A stretch of 64,000 nt of DNA from Candidatus Avelusimicrobium fimicolum. Lineage in GTDB: Bacteria > Elusimicrobiota > Elusimicrobia > Elusimicrobiales > Elusimicrobiaceae. Of the stretch, positions 7,964-16,411 are shown in pieces. The stretch is from the NCBI GenBank assembly GCA_900541355.1, contig UQJU01000002.1, forward strand, positions 11,623 to 75,622, in the 5' to 3' direction. Each line of letters starts with the position of its first letter. The first letter of the stretch is position 1. Position numbers and translations under genes: made by a program. The notes beneath the pieces were generated by a model. It was not told the origin of the DNA. It searched no databases and saw only the letters and a list, made by a program, of their open reading frames with translations.

Positions 7964-9101
7964 CACTTTTGGGGGCTGTCTTTTTGACGACCTTTTTTAT
8001 CTGCCCGTAACTTTCCAACGGTTGCACATTGGGGGTGTCGCGGTATTCGGTTAGTACCCGCCGGATAAAGCCCAAAGTAGTGTTTTCGCTAAATCCGTTG
8101 AATAAAAATATTTCACTCCCGTACAAGGCATAGCGTTTGCGGGCCGCTTCGGGCAGTTGGTTTAACGATTTGGCAGACACAATTCCCACCAAGCCGGAGG
8201 CGCGCTTTTTCCCGCCGTTATACACGGGCAAAAATACCCCGCCGCCGGAATTGCCTTTTTCCACTCCAAACCCCGCCGAAAGCCACGGGGCGGCATTATC
8301 ACCAAAGTATAAGATTTGTCTGGGAGAAGAAAGCATTTCAAATGCACCGCGTGTCCAGCGCGGCACTAAAATATTACTTAACAAAAATTTTTCGTCCTTA
8401 TCGCTGTATGTAAGCAACGGCGCCAAACGCGGAGCCATTGCTCCGTCCCATTGTCTTTTGAGTAAAGGCGCGGCTTCGGCGGCGGCGCGGTATTCGTCCG
8501 CATCCTGTTCCAACGCCTGCGCTTGCTCGGTCAGTTGGCGGGCAATTTGCGCTTGCCCGTCTGCCGCATATTGGCGGCTCTGCTCATACAGCCGGGCGGA
8601 CTCTTTTAAAGCCTCATCCGTCTTTTTTTCCCAAAAGCCCCTATCCAATGTGAGAAGGAAATCCTTTTCCTTGACTTTTCCGTAAGCATCGTAATATTCA
8701 TAGCGCGCTTGGCGGGCATTAAAATAAATAAGTGCCATATCCCACGCAGGCAGTTCCCCGCGCCTGGGCTGCACACCGGGCGGAAGCGTGTATTCGTCTT
8801 GGTATTCCTCGGGAAGGAAAACATTTTTTTGCGAAAGCACCGCCGCCGCACGCGCCGGGCCGACAGCCAGCCACATACGCATTTGGCACGAGTAATTTTT
8901 ACACGGGCTTACACAATGCGCCGCCGTCAAAAACCAATTTTTATGAAACCGTACCGCCTGGCAAGACACGGTTTGCGTTTTGCCCCGCACGGTAAAAGTT
9001 AATTCATATTCCTTTTGGGCATAGTCAAAGGCATCCTGCGCACTCGCATAACCGGCCCCCAAAAGAAAGAGCGATAAAAGATAAAAACGGAGTTGTTTCA
9101 T
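7950..9101 (-). CDS. Secreted trypsin-like serine protease with helical insertion
   Basis: 383 residues with a signal peptide (cut near ASAQ, residue 21). The S1-type triad is readable: His62 in TAAHC, Asp121 in AWDMALIYF, Ser285 in GNSGGGVF. Between Asp and Ser lies an extra Glu/Ala/Gln-rich segment (about 155-215) predicted to be a long helix or coiled coil, which ordinary trypsin-fold proteases lack. A Lys-rich tail closes the protein. Substrate unknown; likely acts in the periplasm or outside the cell. Monocistronic, convergent to hflX. Confidence 0.82.
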   Translation of the reverse strand: MKQLRFYLLSLFLLGAGYASAQDAFDYAQKEYELTFTVRGKTQTVSCQAVRFHKNWFLTAAHCVSPCKNYSCQMRMWLAVGPARAAAVLSQKNVFLPEEYQDEYTLPPGVQPRRGELPAWDMALIYFNARQARYEYYDAYGKVKEKDFLLTLDRGFWEKKTDEALKESARLYEQSRQYAADGQAQIARQLTEQAQALEQDADEYRAAAEAAPLLKRQWDGAMAPRLAPLLTYSDKDEKFLLSNILVPRWTRGAFEMLSSPRQILYFGDNAAPWLSAGFGVEKGNSGGGVFLPVYNGGKKRASGLVGIVSAKSLNQLPEAARKRYALYGSEIFLFNGFSENTTLGFIRRVLTEYRDTPNVQPLESYGQIKKVVKKTAPKSAKKK

Positions 9102-9107
9102 ATTGTT

Positions 9108-9113
9108 AGTATA
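9108..9113 (-). promoter_or_regulatory. -10 box of the serine protease gene, leaderless type
   Basis: Reverse strand TATACT, 6 bases, then the ATG at 9101; no ribosome-binding site. Confidence 0.45.
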
Positions 9114-9167
9114 TATAAAAAACCTTTAAAATACCAATGAAACCACAAATAAATGCCCTAAATTTAA

Positions 9168-9173
9168 TATAAT
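9168..9173 (+). promoter_or_regulatory. -10 box of plsY, leaderless type
   Basis: A perfect TATAAT ends 7 bases before the ATG at 9181 and overlaps the alternative ATG at 9172, so it favours the 9181 start. Confidence 0.5.
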
Positions 9174-9180
9174 GAGATAT

Positions 9181-9810
9181 ATGATTACTACAATTACTAT
9201 CCTCGTTTTGTTTAGTTACTTACTCGGGTCCGTCCCGACCGGCTACATGATTGCCAAACACGTTATGGGTATTGATATCCGTCAACACGGCTCCGGCAAC
9301 CCCGGCGCGGCAAATGTGTACCGTACGGTGGGCAAATGGGCCGGCATCAGCACCTTTTTAATTGACGGCTTAAAAGGCTTTATCCCGGTGTGTCTGGCGC
9401 GCCATTTCTGCCCGGACAATTACTGGGTGGCTATTGCTTGCGGGGTAATTGCCATTTTGGGCCATATGTGGACGATTTATTTAAAATTCCGCGGCGGAAA
9501 AGGGGTAGCCACCTCGGCGGGCGTATTTGCCGCCCTACTGCCTATTCCTACCGCAATTGCGTTTGCCTCGTTTGTGGTGTGCGTAGCGCTGTGGGGCCGC
9601 ATTTCCATTGGTTCTATTTGCGCCTGCGTGGTTTTGCCTGTATGCAGTTTTCTTATCGGCAATCATCCGCTGTCCGTTAATTTAATGGTAACGGCCGTCA
9701 GTGCGTTAGTTATTTATAAGCACGTTCCCAACATCAAGCGTCTGCTCCAACAAAAGGAATTAAAATTTGAAGACGGCGCCAAAAAGAGAAAAGAAAATGA
9801 ACATAAATAA
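9181..9810 (+). CDS. plsY: Acyl-phosphate glycerol-3-phosphate acyltransferase PlsY
   Basis: 209 residues, several membrane helices. The PlsY motifs are present in order: GSVPTGY (about 16), HGSGNPGAANVYRTVG (about 40) and KFRGGKGVATS (about 105). PlsY transfers an acyl group from acyl-phosphate to glycerol-3-phosphate, the first step of phospholipid synthesis, in the inner membrane. An in-frame ATG at 9172 exists, but the -10 box overlaps it. gpsA, which makes the glycerol-3-phosphate substrate, follows with a 14-base overlap. Confidence 0.95.
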   Translation: MITTITILVLFSYLLGSVPTGYMIAKHVMGIDIRQHGSGNPGAANVYRTVGKWAGISTFLIDGLKGFIPVCLARHFCPDNYWVAIACGVIAILGHMWTIYLKFRGGKGVATSAGVFAALLPIPTAIAFASFVVCVALWGRISIGSICACVVLPVCSFLIGNHPLSVNLMVTAVSALVIYKHVPNIKRLLQQKELKFEDGAKKRKENEHK

Positions 9811-10801
9811 AATTACCGTTTTCGGCGCAGGTATTTGGGGCAGTGTAATTGCCCAACACCTCGCGCGCAAAGGGTACAATGTCAGCCTGTGGGAATACAA
9901 CGAACAGTTGTTAAATGTTCTTAAAACAATGGGCAGACACCCCAATATCCCGAACTTTAAAATTCACGACAATATCCGCTTAACCGGCAACGTGGCCGAA
10001 GCGGTCAAAGATACGGATTTAATCATTTTTGTCATTTCGTCCAAGGCTATCCGCGATTTCTGCCGCGAACAGTTAAAGCCTCTTTTAAATGGGCGTGTCG
10101 TACCTGTGGTAAGCGCGTCCAAGGGGATTGAGGACAAGTCTTTTAAAACAATTTGCGAACTGATTGAAGAAGAATTACCGCAATTAAAGGATAAAGCATT
10201 AGCCTTTTCCGGCCCGAGTTTTGCGCTGGAAGTGGCGCAAGATGTGCCGACCAAAATTATGCTTGCTGGCAAAGACCCTGCCTTGGTGGACGAAATCCGC
10301 GACATAATGAGCGGGGACCCGATTATTGTAGTGCCGTCCTCCGACAGGCGCGGAGTAGAATACGGCGGCGGTATTAAAAATGTATTGGCTATCGGCTGCG
10401 GTGTCATTGACGGCATTGGCGACGGAGCCAACGCAAAGGCCGCCCTCATCACGCAAGCCTTGCAGGAAATGAACGATATTATTGTCAGTCAAGGCGGGCA
10501 GTCCAATACCGTGTACAGTTTGGCAGGTTTTGGAGATGCCATTTTGACAGGTATGTCTGCTATTTCCCGCAACCGCCGTTTGGGCGAAAAACTAGGCTCC
10601 GGTCTCTCTTTGGAAGAAGCCAAAAAGGAAGTGGGAACCATTGCCGAAGGTGTAAATTCCGTGCAAAGCGTTTACGACATTGCACGCAAAAACAATTTAA
10701 AAACCCCTATCGTAGATGCTATTTGGAAAATTGTCTGCGAGGGTAAAAAACCGTGGGTGCTGTTGCACGCTATGGGCTTTACCAACCGGGGAAACAAATA
10801 A
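9797..10801 (+). CDS. gpsA: Glycerol-3-phosphate dehydrogenase [NAD(P)+]
   Basis: 334 residues. Starts MNINKITVFGAGIWGSVIAQ with the Rossmann GxGxWG motif. Later motifs are FSGPSFALEVA (about 135) and GGGIKNVLAIGCGVIDG (about 190), the substrate-binding and catalytic-lysine regions. It reduces dihydroxyacetone phosphate to sn-glycerol-3-phosphate, the substrate of PlsY. I chose the ATG at 9797, where family similarity begins and a purine-rich stretch lies upstream; the frame is open 30 bases further. It overlaps plsY by 14 bases. Confidence 0.95.
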   Translation: MNINKITVFGAGIWGSVIAQHLARKGYNVSLWEYNEQLLNVLKTMGRHPNIPNFKIHDNIRLTGNVAEAVKDTDLIIFVISSKAIRDFCREQLKPLLNGRVVPVVSASKGIEDKSFKTICELIEEELPQLKDKALAFSGPSFALEVAQDVPTKIMLAGKDPALVDEIRDIMSGDPIIVVPSSDRRGVEYGGGIKNVLAIGCGVIDGIGDGANAKAALITQALQEMNDIIVSQGGQSNTVYSLAGFGDAILTGMSAISRNRRLGEKLGSGLSLEEAKKEVGTIAEGVNSVQSVYDIARKNNLKTPIVDAIWKIVCEGKKPWVLLHAMGFTNRGNK

Positions 10802-10850
10802 TTTTACCGCTTGGGCTGTTAAAAAGCCCGGCACAAGACAGGATTGCAAT

Positions 10851-11114
10851 ATGAATAAGGACGACGTAATAAGACATCTTACCCGGCACGTTTTGGATAA
10901 AAAGCAAGCCAAAATGTCCGTAGATAAAGTATTTGAAATTATCAAGCACGGCTTAAAGCGCGACGGCAAAGTGGTTATCAGCAATTTTGGCTCCTTCCAC
11001 TTAAAAACAGCCCGCCCTGTTACACGCCGCAACCCCAAAACAGGCGACAAAGTGCAAGTACCCGCCAAGGAAAAAGTGCGCTTTAAACCCTCCGAAAACA
11101 TTTTAAAGAAATAG
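10851..11114 (+). CDS. HU/IHF-family DNA-binding protein
   Basis: 88 residues, MNKDDVIRHLTRHVLDKKQA onwards. The beta-arm region GKVVISNFGSFHLKTARPVTRRNPKTG matches the HU/IHF signature with the RNPKTG tip. The family bends DNA as dimers and compacts the nucleoid. The true start is the ATG at 10851; 135 upstream codon bases in frame belong to the gpsA end and do not resemble the family. Lies 49 bases after gpsA and ends in a strong terminator. Confidence 0.92.
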   Translation: MNKDDVIRHLTRHVLDKKQAKMSVDKVFEIIKHGLKRDGKVVISNFGSFHLKTARPVTRRNPKTGDKVQVPAKEKVRFKPSENILKK

Positions 11115-11127
11115 TTTTCCTAATATG

Positions 11128-11162
11128 AAAAGCCCCCGGTTTTATAGCCGGGGGCTTTTTTT
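11128..11162 (+). terminator. Rho-independent terminator
   Basis: GCCCCCGG pairs with CCGGGGGC, followed by eight T; closes the plsY-gpsA-HU unit. Confidence 0.9.
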
Positions 11163-11229
11163 GTGTCTAGAAAACCACCGGCTAGGCCGGTGGTTCAGTA
11201 AGGTTCTACCGTTCCGCAAGACAAAAAAA

Positions 11230-11281
11230 CTCCTTTTGTATAATAAATTGCCTGTGCTAGCAGGCAATTTAACAAAAGGAG
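11230..11281 (+). promoter_or_regulatory. Hairpin hiding the tnpA ribosome-binding site
   Basis: CTCCTTTTGT (11230-11239) pairs with ACAAAAGGAG (11272-11281), which contains the Shine-Dalgarno sequence. Inside it AAATTGCCTG (11245-11254) pairs with CAGGCAATTT (11261-11270). The double stem would keep ribosomes off tnpA, the kind of translational brake known for IS200. Confidence 0.75.
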
Positions 11282-11290
11282 GTCATTGTT

Positions 11291-11752
11291 ATGTCCAATG
11301 ACTTAAATAAGTTATCACATACAACGTGGAACTGCAAGTATCATATTGTATTTGCGCCAAAATATCGTCGGCAAGTATTTTACCGTGAAAAGAGGGTGGA
11401 GATAGGGAAAATACTACGCAAATTATGCGAATGGAAAGGGGTAGAGATAGTAGAGGCGGAAGTATGCCCTGATCATATCCATATGCTATTATCAATACCC
11501 CCGAAATACAGCGTAGGGAGTGTAATGAGGTACATAAAGGGGAAGAGTAGTTTATTAATATATGAGCGATGGAAGAATATGCAGTATAAGTATAAGAATC
11601 GGGAGTTTTGGTGCCGAGGGTATTATGTAGATACGGTAGGGAAGAACAAGGTAAAGATAGCAGAATATATAAAAAATCAATTACGAGAGGACCAATTAGG
11701 AGCGCAACTGCCATTTGATAAGAGCCCGTGGGAAGGGAATAAGCGGAAGTGA
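11291..11752 (+). CDS. tnpA: IS200/IS605-family Y1 transposase TnpA
   Basis: 153 residues, the usual length. Opens with a WNCKYHIVFAPKYRR segment typical of IS200. The HUH metal site is DHIH (His62, His64), and the catalytic tyrosine lies in GYYVDTVGKNK (Tyr111 or Tyr112). It cuts and rejoins single-stranded DNA at subterminal hairpins. Codon use is more A-rich (ATA, AGG, GGG common) than in the neighbours, consistent with horizontal arrival. The ATG is 7 bases after AAGGAGG, which is sequestered in a hairpin. Confidence 0.95.
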   Translation: MSNDLNKLSHTTWNCKYHIVFAPKYRRQVFYREKRVEIGKILRKLCEWKGVEIVEAEVCPDHIHMLLSIPPKYSVGSVMRYIKGKSSLLIYERWKNMQYKYKNREFWCRGYYVDTVGKNKVKIAEYIKNQLREDQLGAQLPFDKSPWEGNKRK

Positions 11753-11868
11753 ACGCGAGCGACAGGATGTTGAGACGCGTTACACGCGTGGCTAGTAAGG
11801 AGGGGCAGGGCCCCTATGTGAAAAACCCCCGGCTTTGCCGGGGGATTGTTATTTTGTAACCAAATCCA

Positions 11869-12318
11869 CTATCTTTGGGTTCCGCCCAACAGCAACATTA
11901 AAATAGTCCAAATAGTGCCACAGCAAACGCCCCAAGTCCACAAAATCCGCGCAACTACCGTCGGCCAGGTATAAGGAGACATCATCCACGGATAAACAAA
12001 CGCGGCTACTCCTATCAGGCCCACGCACGCCGCCAGCACACAACCGGCCACCTCAGCCGCCTGAACGGGCAAGGCCCGCAAAATGGGCACGGGTAAGAAG
12101 AAACATATAAACCAAACTAGCCATACGCCTATGGCGGCGGGAATAAAAAGCCACAAGGACATTTGCCCGGCCAGCATACTGCTCCAAAGCCAAAAGTACA
12201 AACGCCCGGGGAGTTTTAACAGGAAAAGCCCCCACCGCCAGCAAATCCAAACTAAAATTACCCAACTGACTAGGCCGATAAGGATTTGCACCCATTTTTT
12301 TTGAAGGAATTTTTGCAT
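11869..12318 (-). CDS. Small multi-pass membrane protein, unknown
   Basis: 149 residues, rich in Trp and hydrophobic residues, with about four membrane helices (roughly 10-33, 40-75 in two short segments, 85-108, 122-144). I recognise no family or motif. It lies directly beside the IS200 right end and 31 bases downstream of the minus gene 12350-13072, and could be the last gene of that run. Only weak AAGG lies upstream of the ATG. A shorter overlapping frame in the same region has no better support. Confidence 0.55.
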   Translation of the reverse strand: MQKFLQKKWVQILIGLVSWVILVWICWRWGLFLLKLPGRLYFWLWSSMLAGQMSLWLFIPAAIGVWLVWFICFFLPVPILRALPVQAAEVAGCVLAACVGLIGVAAFVYPWMMSPYTWPTVVARILWTWGVCCGTIWTILMLLLGGTQR

Positions 12319-12349
12319 AATTTAAAGGGTACCTTATGGCCCTGACAAT

Positions 12350-13072
12350 TTATAAAACTTGTTTGAGTTCTACGGGCAAGTTCCGTTTGGCTACGCGCAC
12401 TACGCTGTGCGTATTGGTCTTTTTATCCATACCAAAAATGTTCACACGGTACAGTACGACCATTTTGCCGTCTTGCTCAACAACGTCCTGAATTTCAAAC
12501 ACCTTATCCGGCCAGTTCCCCGCAGATTCTAGCGTAATAATATTATCCTTGGCAAAATTGGCCTGCGGGTATTTGCCGCGCGCCACGCGTTTAAATGCCT
12601 TGTACTCGTCCGCCGTTTTAATGACACGCACCTGCACAGGCACGCTAATCATAGAAATTTTGCTTTCTTCCTCCGGCAGTTGACGGGGCATTGTAGCATT
12701 GGGAACGATATGGTCCGCCGAACCTAAATGAACGGGCGTTTTGGGTGTTTTGGGGGCCGGTTCTTCCTCTTCCTGTTGGGTTGCTGATGGCAGAAAGGTA
12801 ATCTTTTCCACCCCTTGCATTTTGATATTGGGCAAATGGCTGGGCACCGTGGAAGCATCCTTGTAATCTTGCGGGGGCTCATCCTCACCCGGCAGGTCAG
12901 CAGGCCCCGTGGGGTCAGCAAGATTAACCAGGAGCAGAGAACTGCTGCCCGACACCTCGGCTACCACAGGCTCCGGCATACGGAAGCAATCCCACACGCG
13001 CATACACGCCACCCCGGCCAAAAACACCAGTACAAACGCGCACGCCAACCGGATATTGCGCTTATTTTTCAT
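12350..13072 (-). CDS. Membrane-anchored protein with PrcB-like C-terminal domain
   Basis: 240 residues. One N-terminal helix (about 8-27, with a Cys at the end) anchors it; residues about 35-140 are a Pro/Glu-rich linker. The C-terminal part (about 145-240: VRVIKTADEYKAFKR, YPQANFAKDNIITLES) resembles the PrcB_C domain, a small periplasmic fold named for a protease-complex subunit. The similarity is by eye and only suggestive. It overlaps the end of queF by 11 bases and so is probably cotranscribed with it. Confidence 0.5.
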   Translation of the reverse strand: MKNKRNIRLACAFVLVFLAGVACMRVWDCFRMPEPVVAEVSGSSSLLLVNLADPTGPADLPGEDEPPQDYKDASTVPSHLPNIKMQGVEKITFLPSATQQEEEEPAPKTPKTPVHLGSADHIVPNATMPRQLPEEESKISMISVPVQVRVIKTADEYKAFKRVARGKYPQANFAKDNIITLESAGNWPDKVFEIQDVVEQDGKMVVLYRVNIFGMDKKTNTHSVVRVAKRNLPVELKQVL

Positions 13073-13478
13073 TTGTTTTCTCGTAATGGGCCGTAATTAC
13101 AGAGCGCAAGCCGCCGCGGGGCGTAAACACGCCGGTAACAGTGGCTTTTTTGGGGTGGCAGGCTTTTACTACATCATCCAAAATTTTATTGGCGGTGTTT
13201 TCCATAAAAATACCCATATCGCGGTATTCCAACAAATAGTATTTCAGCGATTTGAGTTCCAGGCAAAGTTCATCGGGGATATACTCAATCGTAATGATGC
13301 CAAAGTCCGGCAAACCCGTCTTGGGGCAGACAGACGTAAATTCCGGCAATTCAATTTTAATATTATAATCGCGTTTGTACTGGTTGGGCCAGCATTGGAT
13401 TTCCGGCAAAACAACATCCGCATTTTTGCGGGCGTGTGCAGTAGTATAACCAAAGTCAATATCGTTTGTATGTGTCAT
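13062..13478 (-). CDS. queF: NADPH-dependent preQ0 reductase QueF
   Basis: 138 residues, the short (unimodular) QueF. The catalytic Cys lies in FTSVCPKTGLPDFG (about 48-61), and SLKYYLLEYRDMGIFMENTAN carries the substrate and NADPH-binding features (QueF-type ESKSLK/E motif variants). It reduces the nitrile of 7-cyano-7-deazaguanine to an amine for queuosine in tRNA. The other que genes are not here. Start ATG overlaps the ATPase stop by 4 bases (ATGA). Confidence 0.93.
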   Translation of the reverse strand: MTHTNDIDFGYTTAHARKNADVVLPEIQCWPNQYKRDYNIKIELPEFTSVCPKTGLPDFGIITIEYIPDELCLELKSLKYYLLEYRDMGIFMENTANKILDDVVKACHPKKATVTGVFTPRGGLRSVITAHYEKTNEK

Positions 13479-15424
13479 TTTATGTTAAGCATCCTTGTTG
13501 AATTTAAAAAGACAAGCCCAGCCACCGCTAACGCGCCGCCGACAATCCACGTCCACCCGGCCTGGGGCATAAACCATATCAGCCCCGCACAGCCAACAAA
13601 CGTAACCAAAACTGCCAGCAACACATTAACCGTGATAATCCGGTGCAACTTCTTATTTATTTTAAATAAATCTGCCACCGGGTACAAGTCCCGGCTTTTA
13701 ATTAGTACGTCCACCCAGTTATTATATACGTTCCGGCCGGAGGAATAAACCACCCCGGCATCAGCCCGCAACAAAGCAATAATATCGTTAAAACCGTCCC
13801 CCACCATTAATACGCGTTTGCCCAAAGCACGCAAGTTGGAAATAATTTCCGCCTTGGTTTTGGGCAGTACATTGGCATTTATTTTTGCGATTCCCGCCTC
13901 TTTGGCAATTGCCGACACGGAAGATTCGTTATCCCCGGAAATCAAAATAACTTCTTTACCAAGTGATTTTAAGAAAGCAACCAATTCTCTGGCTCCCGGA
14001 CGCAATTCGTCCGCCAGCGTTAAATAACCCAGATATTTCCCATTTTTGGCTACGCAAATGACGGCTTCGTCCGCGTGGACAATTTTGGCCGCCGTTTTAA
14101 TATTTTGCTCCTCTAACCATTGGGTCCGGCCCGCCAAAATTTTATCCTCGCCGCTGGTGGCGGATACTCCCAAACCGGGGAGCACATCAAAGCACAAAAG
14201 CGGTTTAGGCGATATTTTATGCTCCTTGGCGCACGCGGTTACGGCATCGGCAAACGGACCGTCCACCAGTTGTTCAGCGGTGGCAACCGTTTCCAATAAT
14301 TGGCGTTGGGAAACTTTTTTGGCCGGATAAATGCCAGATACCCGCAATTCGCCATAAGTGAGCGTACCTGTTTTATCAAAAAACACCGTATCGGCGCGGA
14401 CAATTTCGTCCAAGGCGTAAATATTTTGCAATTTAATTTTTTTTGTGTGCGCGCCACGGCGGGCAAAAAATGACGGGGATACCGCTGCAAACACCAAGGC
14501 CGCCGGGCAGGACACCGCCAACATAAATAAAAAAACCCCGGAATATAAAAACCACTCTTTACTGCCCGTTGCGTAAAGCAGTCCTGCATAAGCCCCCGCC
14601 GCAAACAAAACAGACAGAGGCAGCACCCAACAGGCAAAACCGTCTAATGCACTTTTAAAACCACTGCGCGCCAATTCGCTTTTTTTTATGGCAGAAACCA
14701 CACTCATCAAGGCGGACGCGGATAAAACCTCGGTAACTTCCACATACATCTCCGCCGATTTATTAAGCGTCCCCGCAAACACCCGGCTGCCAACATTTTT
14801 AGAGGTAGGCAACATATTGCCTGTAATTAATTGCTCATCAACAGAGGTTTTACCTTGCTTAACGGTCCCGTCTGCGGGCAAGCGTTCTCCGGGTTTTACA
14901 AAAATAAGGTCGCCTTTTTTTAATTCCCCGGCAAAGACTTTTCTAAAACTGCGCCCCACGCACAAGCGGCCCGATTTAGGCAGGAAATCATCTAATTTTT
15001 TAACAAACACACGGGACCGCTCCTTTTCTTTTACCAAGCGGCGCTCCGCCCATAAAGAAAGCGTAATAAAAAGCGAGGTGTACAAATACAAATCCGGCAC
15101 CGGGCCAAAAAGCGGAACCGTTAAAAACACATTTAAGGCCGAATATAACAACCCGGCCGTAGTAACCGACGCCGTCAACACCGCCCAAGAAATATTCCCG
15201 CTCCAAACATCTTTTAGCGCTGTGCGCAAAAATACGTCTGCACAAAACAAATAATTCATCAAACACAAAATAAAAATGCCCACGTCCGCGTGGCGGAACG
15301 TGAGCGAAAACAAAATAAGCACCAGAAAGCAAAAGGACAAGAAAAAACGGTATGTATAAGCCTTGGACGGCACCGCTAGCGCCGCCGAAACCGGGCGGGA
15401 ATACTTACGCAAGATTACCCCCAT
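13475..15424 (-). CDS. P1B-like P-type ATPase with altered TGE and HP motifs
   Basis: 649 residues, inner membrane. It has the phosphorylation loop DKTGTLT (Asp350), GDGFND in the hinge and a CPA triplet (Cys306-Pro-Ala) in the membrane helix before it, the layout of heavy-metal pumps. Three departures stand out: no N-terminal metal-binding domain, TGN (201-203) where the actuator normally has TGE, and GP (389-390) where P1B pumps have the HP motif. The TGE glutamate drives dephosphorylation, so turnover may be slow or the protein may not be a normal pump. The DNA clearly reads AAT for Asn203. Coupled to queF downstream and 3 bases after the TPR lipoprotein gene. Confidence 0.85.
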   Translation of the reverse strand: MGVILRKYSRPVSAALAVPSKAYTYRFFLSFCFLVLILFSLTFRHADVGIFILCLMNYLFCADVFLRTALKDVWSGNISWAVLTASVTTAGLLYSALNVFLTVPLFGPVPDLYLYTSLFITLSLWAERRLVKEKERSRVFVKKLDDFLPKSGRLCVGRSFRKVFAGELKKGDLIFVKPGERLPADGTVKQGKTSVDEQLITGNMLPTSKNVGSRVFAGTLNKSAEMYVEVTEVLSASALMSVVSAIKKSELARSGFKSALDGFACWVLPLSVLFAAGAYAGLLYATGSKEWFLYSGVFLFMLAVSCPAALVFAAVSPSFFARRGAHTKKIKLQNIYALDEIVRADTVFFDKTGTLTYGELRVSGIYPAKKVSQRQLLETVATAEQLVDGPFADAVTACAKEHKISPKPLLCFDVLPGLGVSATSGEDKILAGRTQWLEEQNIKTAAKIVHADEAVICVAKNGKYLGYLTLADELRPGARELVAFLKSLGKEVILISGDNESSVSAIAKEAGIAKINANVLPKTKAEIISNLRALGKRVLMVGDGFNDIIALLRADAGVVYSSGRNVYNNWVDVLIKSRDLYPVADLFKINKKLHRIITVNVLLAVLVTFVGCAGLIWFMPQAGWTWIVGGALAVAGLVFLNSTRMLNIK

Positions 15425-15427
15425 ACT

Positions 15428-16411
15428 TTACCGCGGGAAAAACCGCGCCGCCAAGACCTTTTCGCGCCCTTGTTCAGTGCGCATCATTTGAATCTTGGCA
15501 TCATATTTAGCCGCGTGAGCCGGGTCCAACTTTTTAGCAACCATATAGTTGGCCGTTGCCGCCACGGGGTCCTCTACCGCCAACATATCGCCCATTAAAT
15601 CATATGTCGGCACATACTGGCTGGCCAATTCCTTAGATTTGACAAGCAACCCGAGCGCATAATCTTTTTCCCCTTTGCGGTACATCAAATCACCCATATA
15701 ATAATAGGCTAACGCATAGGTCGGCTTAATGGTTACGGCTTCTTCCAAATCGGCATACGCATTGGCAGGGTAACCCATTTTAATAAAGGCGCGGGCGCGC
15801 TCCAAATACGGGCGGGCATTATCAGGGTCCAAAGACATCATATAAGTATAATCATCAACCGCAGATTCGTACTGCCCCAAAGCAAAGTAAGTAAGCCCGC
15901 GGTTTAAGAACAAAAGGGGTTCGTCTTGGCGGAGTTTAAACGCACTGTTAAAATCAGCCAAGGCAGAAGACGTGCGGCCCAAGCGGTAATATGCCAAGGC
16001 GCGGTTCATATAAGCCGTAAAATAGCGCGGGTTGCGGGCTAAGGCTTCGGTTAAGTAGAAGGCTGCATCCATATTGCGCCCCGTATCTACATAAAGAGCG
16101 CCCAAGTTGTTATACGTTTCGGGCAAATTGGGATTAGCCTCAATGGATTTTAAATAATCCTGCTCAGCATACGAGCGGTTCTTGACACGCTCCTGCGCGT
16201 TTTTAACGGGTAAGCGTTCCCACAAAAGGCCTCTGTTCGCCAAAGCGGCGGCATTTTGGGGCTGTTGTTTCAGCAAGCGGGTATAGAGTTGGATAGCCTG
16301 CGTAAAATTTCCCTTAGAAGTTGCCATTTGGGCTTCTTTAAATAACCGAGTGTCGCTGCTGCAAGCCGCGGCCAATAACAAGGCCGCCAAAACGATACAT
16401 ACTTTCTTCAT
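15428..16411 (-). CDS. TPR-repeat lipoprotein
   Basis: 327 residues. Signal peptide with lipobox LLAAAC, lipidated Cys at about 17. The rest is roughly seven tetratricopeptide repeats (for example PETYNNLGALYVDTGRNMDA, PRYFTAYMNRALAYYRLG, PDNARPYLERARAFIKMGYP). TPR scaffolds bind partner proteins; an outer-membrane or periplasmic assembly role is possible but not shown. Its start overlaps the lspA stop by 4 bases, so the lipoprotein signal peptidase and this lipoprotein are translated together. Confidence 0.85.
   Translation of the reverse strand: MKKVCIVLAALLLAAACSSDTRLFKEAQMATSKGNFTQAIQLYTRLLKQQPQNAAALANRGLLWERLPVKNAQERVKNRSYAEQDYLKSIEANPNLPETYNNLGALYVDTGRNMDAAFYLTEALARNPRYFTAYMNRALAYYRLGRTSSALADFNSAFKLRQDEPLLFLNRGLTYFALGQYESAVDDYTYMMSLDPDNARPYLERARAFIKMGYPANAYADLEEAVTIKPTYALAYYYMGDLMYRKGEKDYALGLLVKSKELASQYVPTYDLMGDMLAVEDPVAATANYMVAKKLDPAHAAKYDAKIQMMRTEQGREKVLAARFFPR

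Larger units (their letters stand above)
11168..11848 (+). mobile_element. IS200-type insertion sequence (about 680 bp)
   Basis: One Y1-transposase gene with subterminal palindromes. The left one pairs AACCACCGGC (11173-11182) with GCCGGTGGTT (11186-11195). The right one pairs CCCCCGGC (11826-11833) with GCCGGGGG (11837-11844). No tnpB. No terminal inverted repeats or target duplication, as expected for HUH-type single-strand transposition. The exact ends are estimated; the right hairpin could instead be only the terminator of the following minus gene. The reading frame is intact, so the element may be active. Confidence 0.75.

Noticed and set aside
11291..11752. RAYT (REP-associated) transposase
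   Set aside because: Its opening and the hairpin-hidden ribosome-binding site are those of IS200 proper, and the REP hairpins in this window do not flank it.
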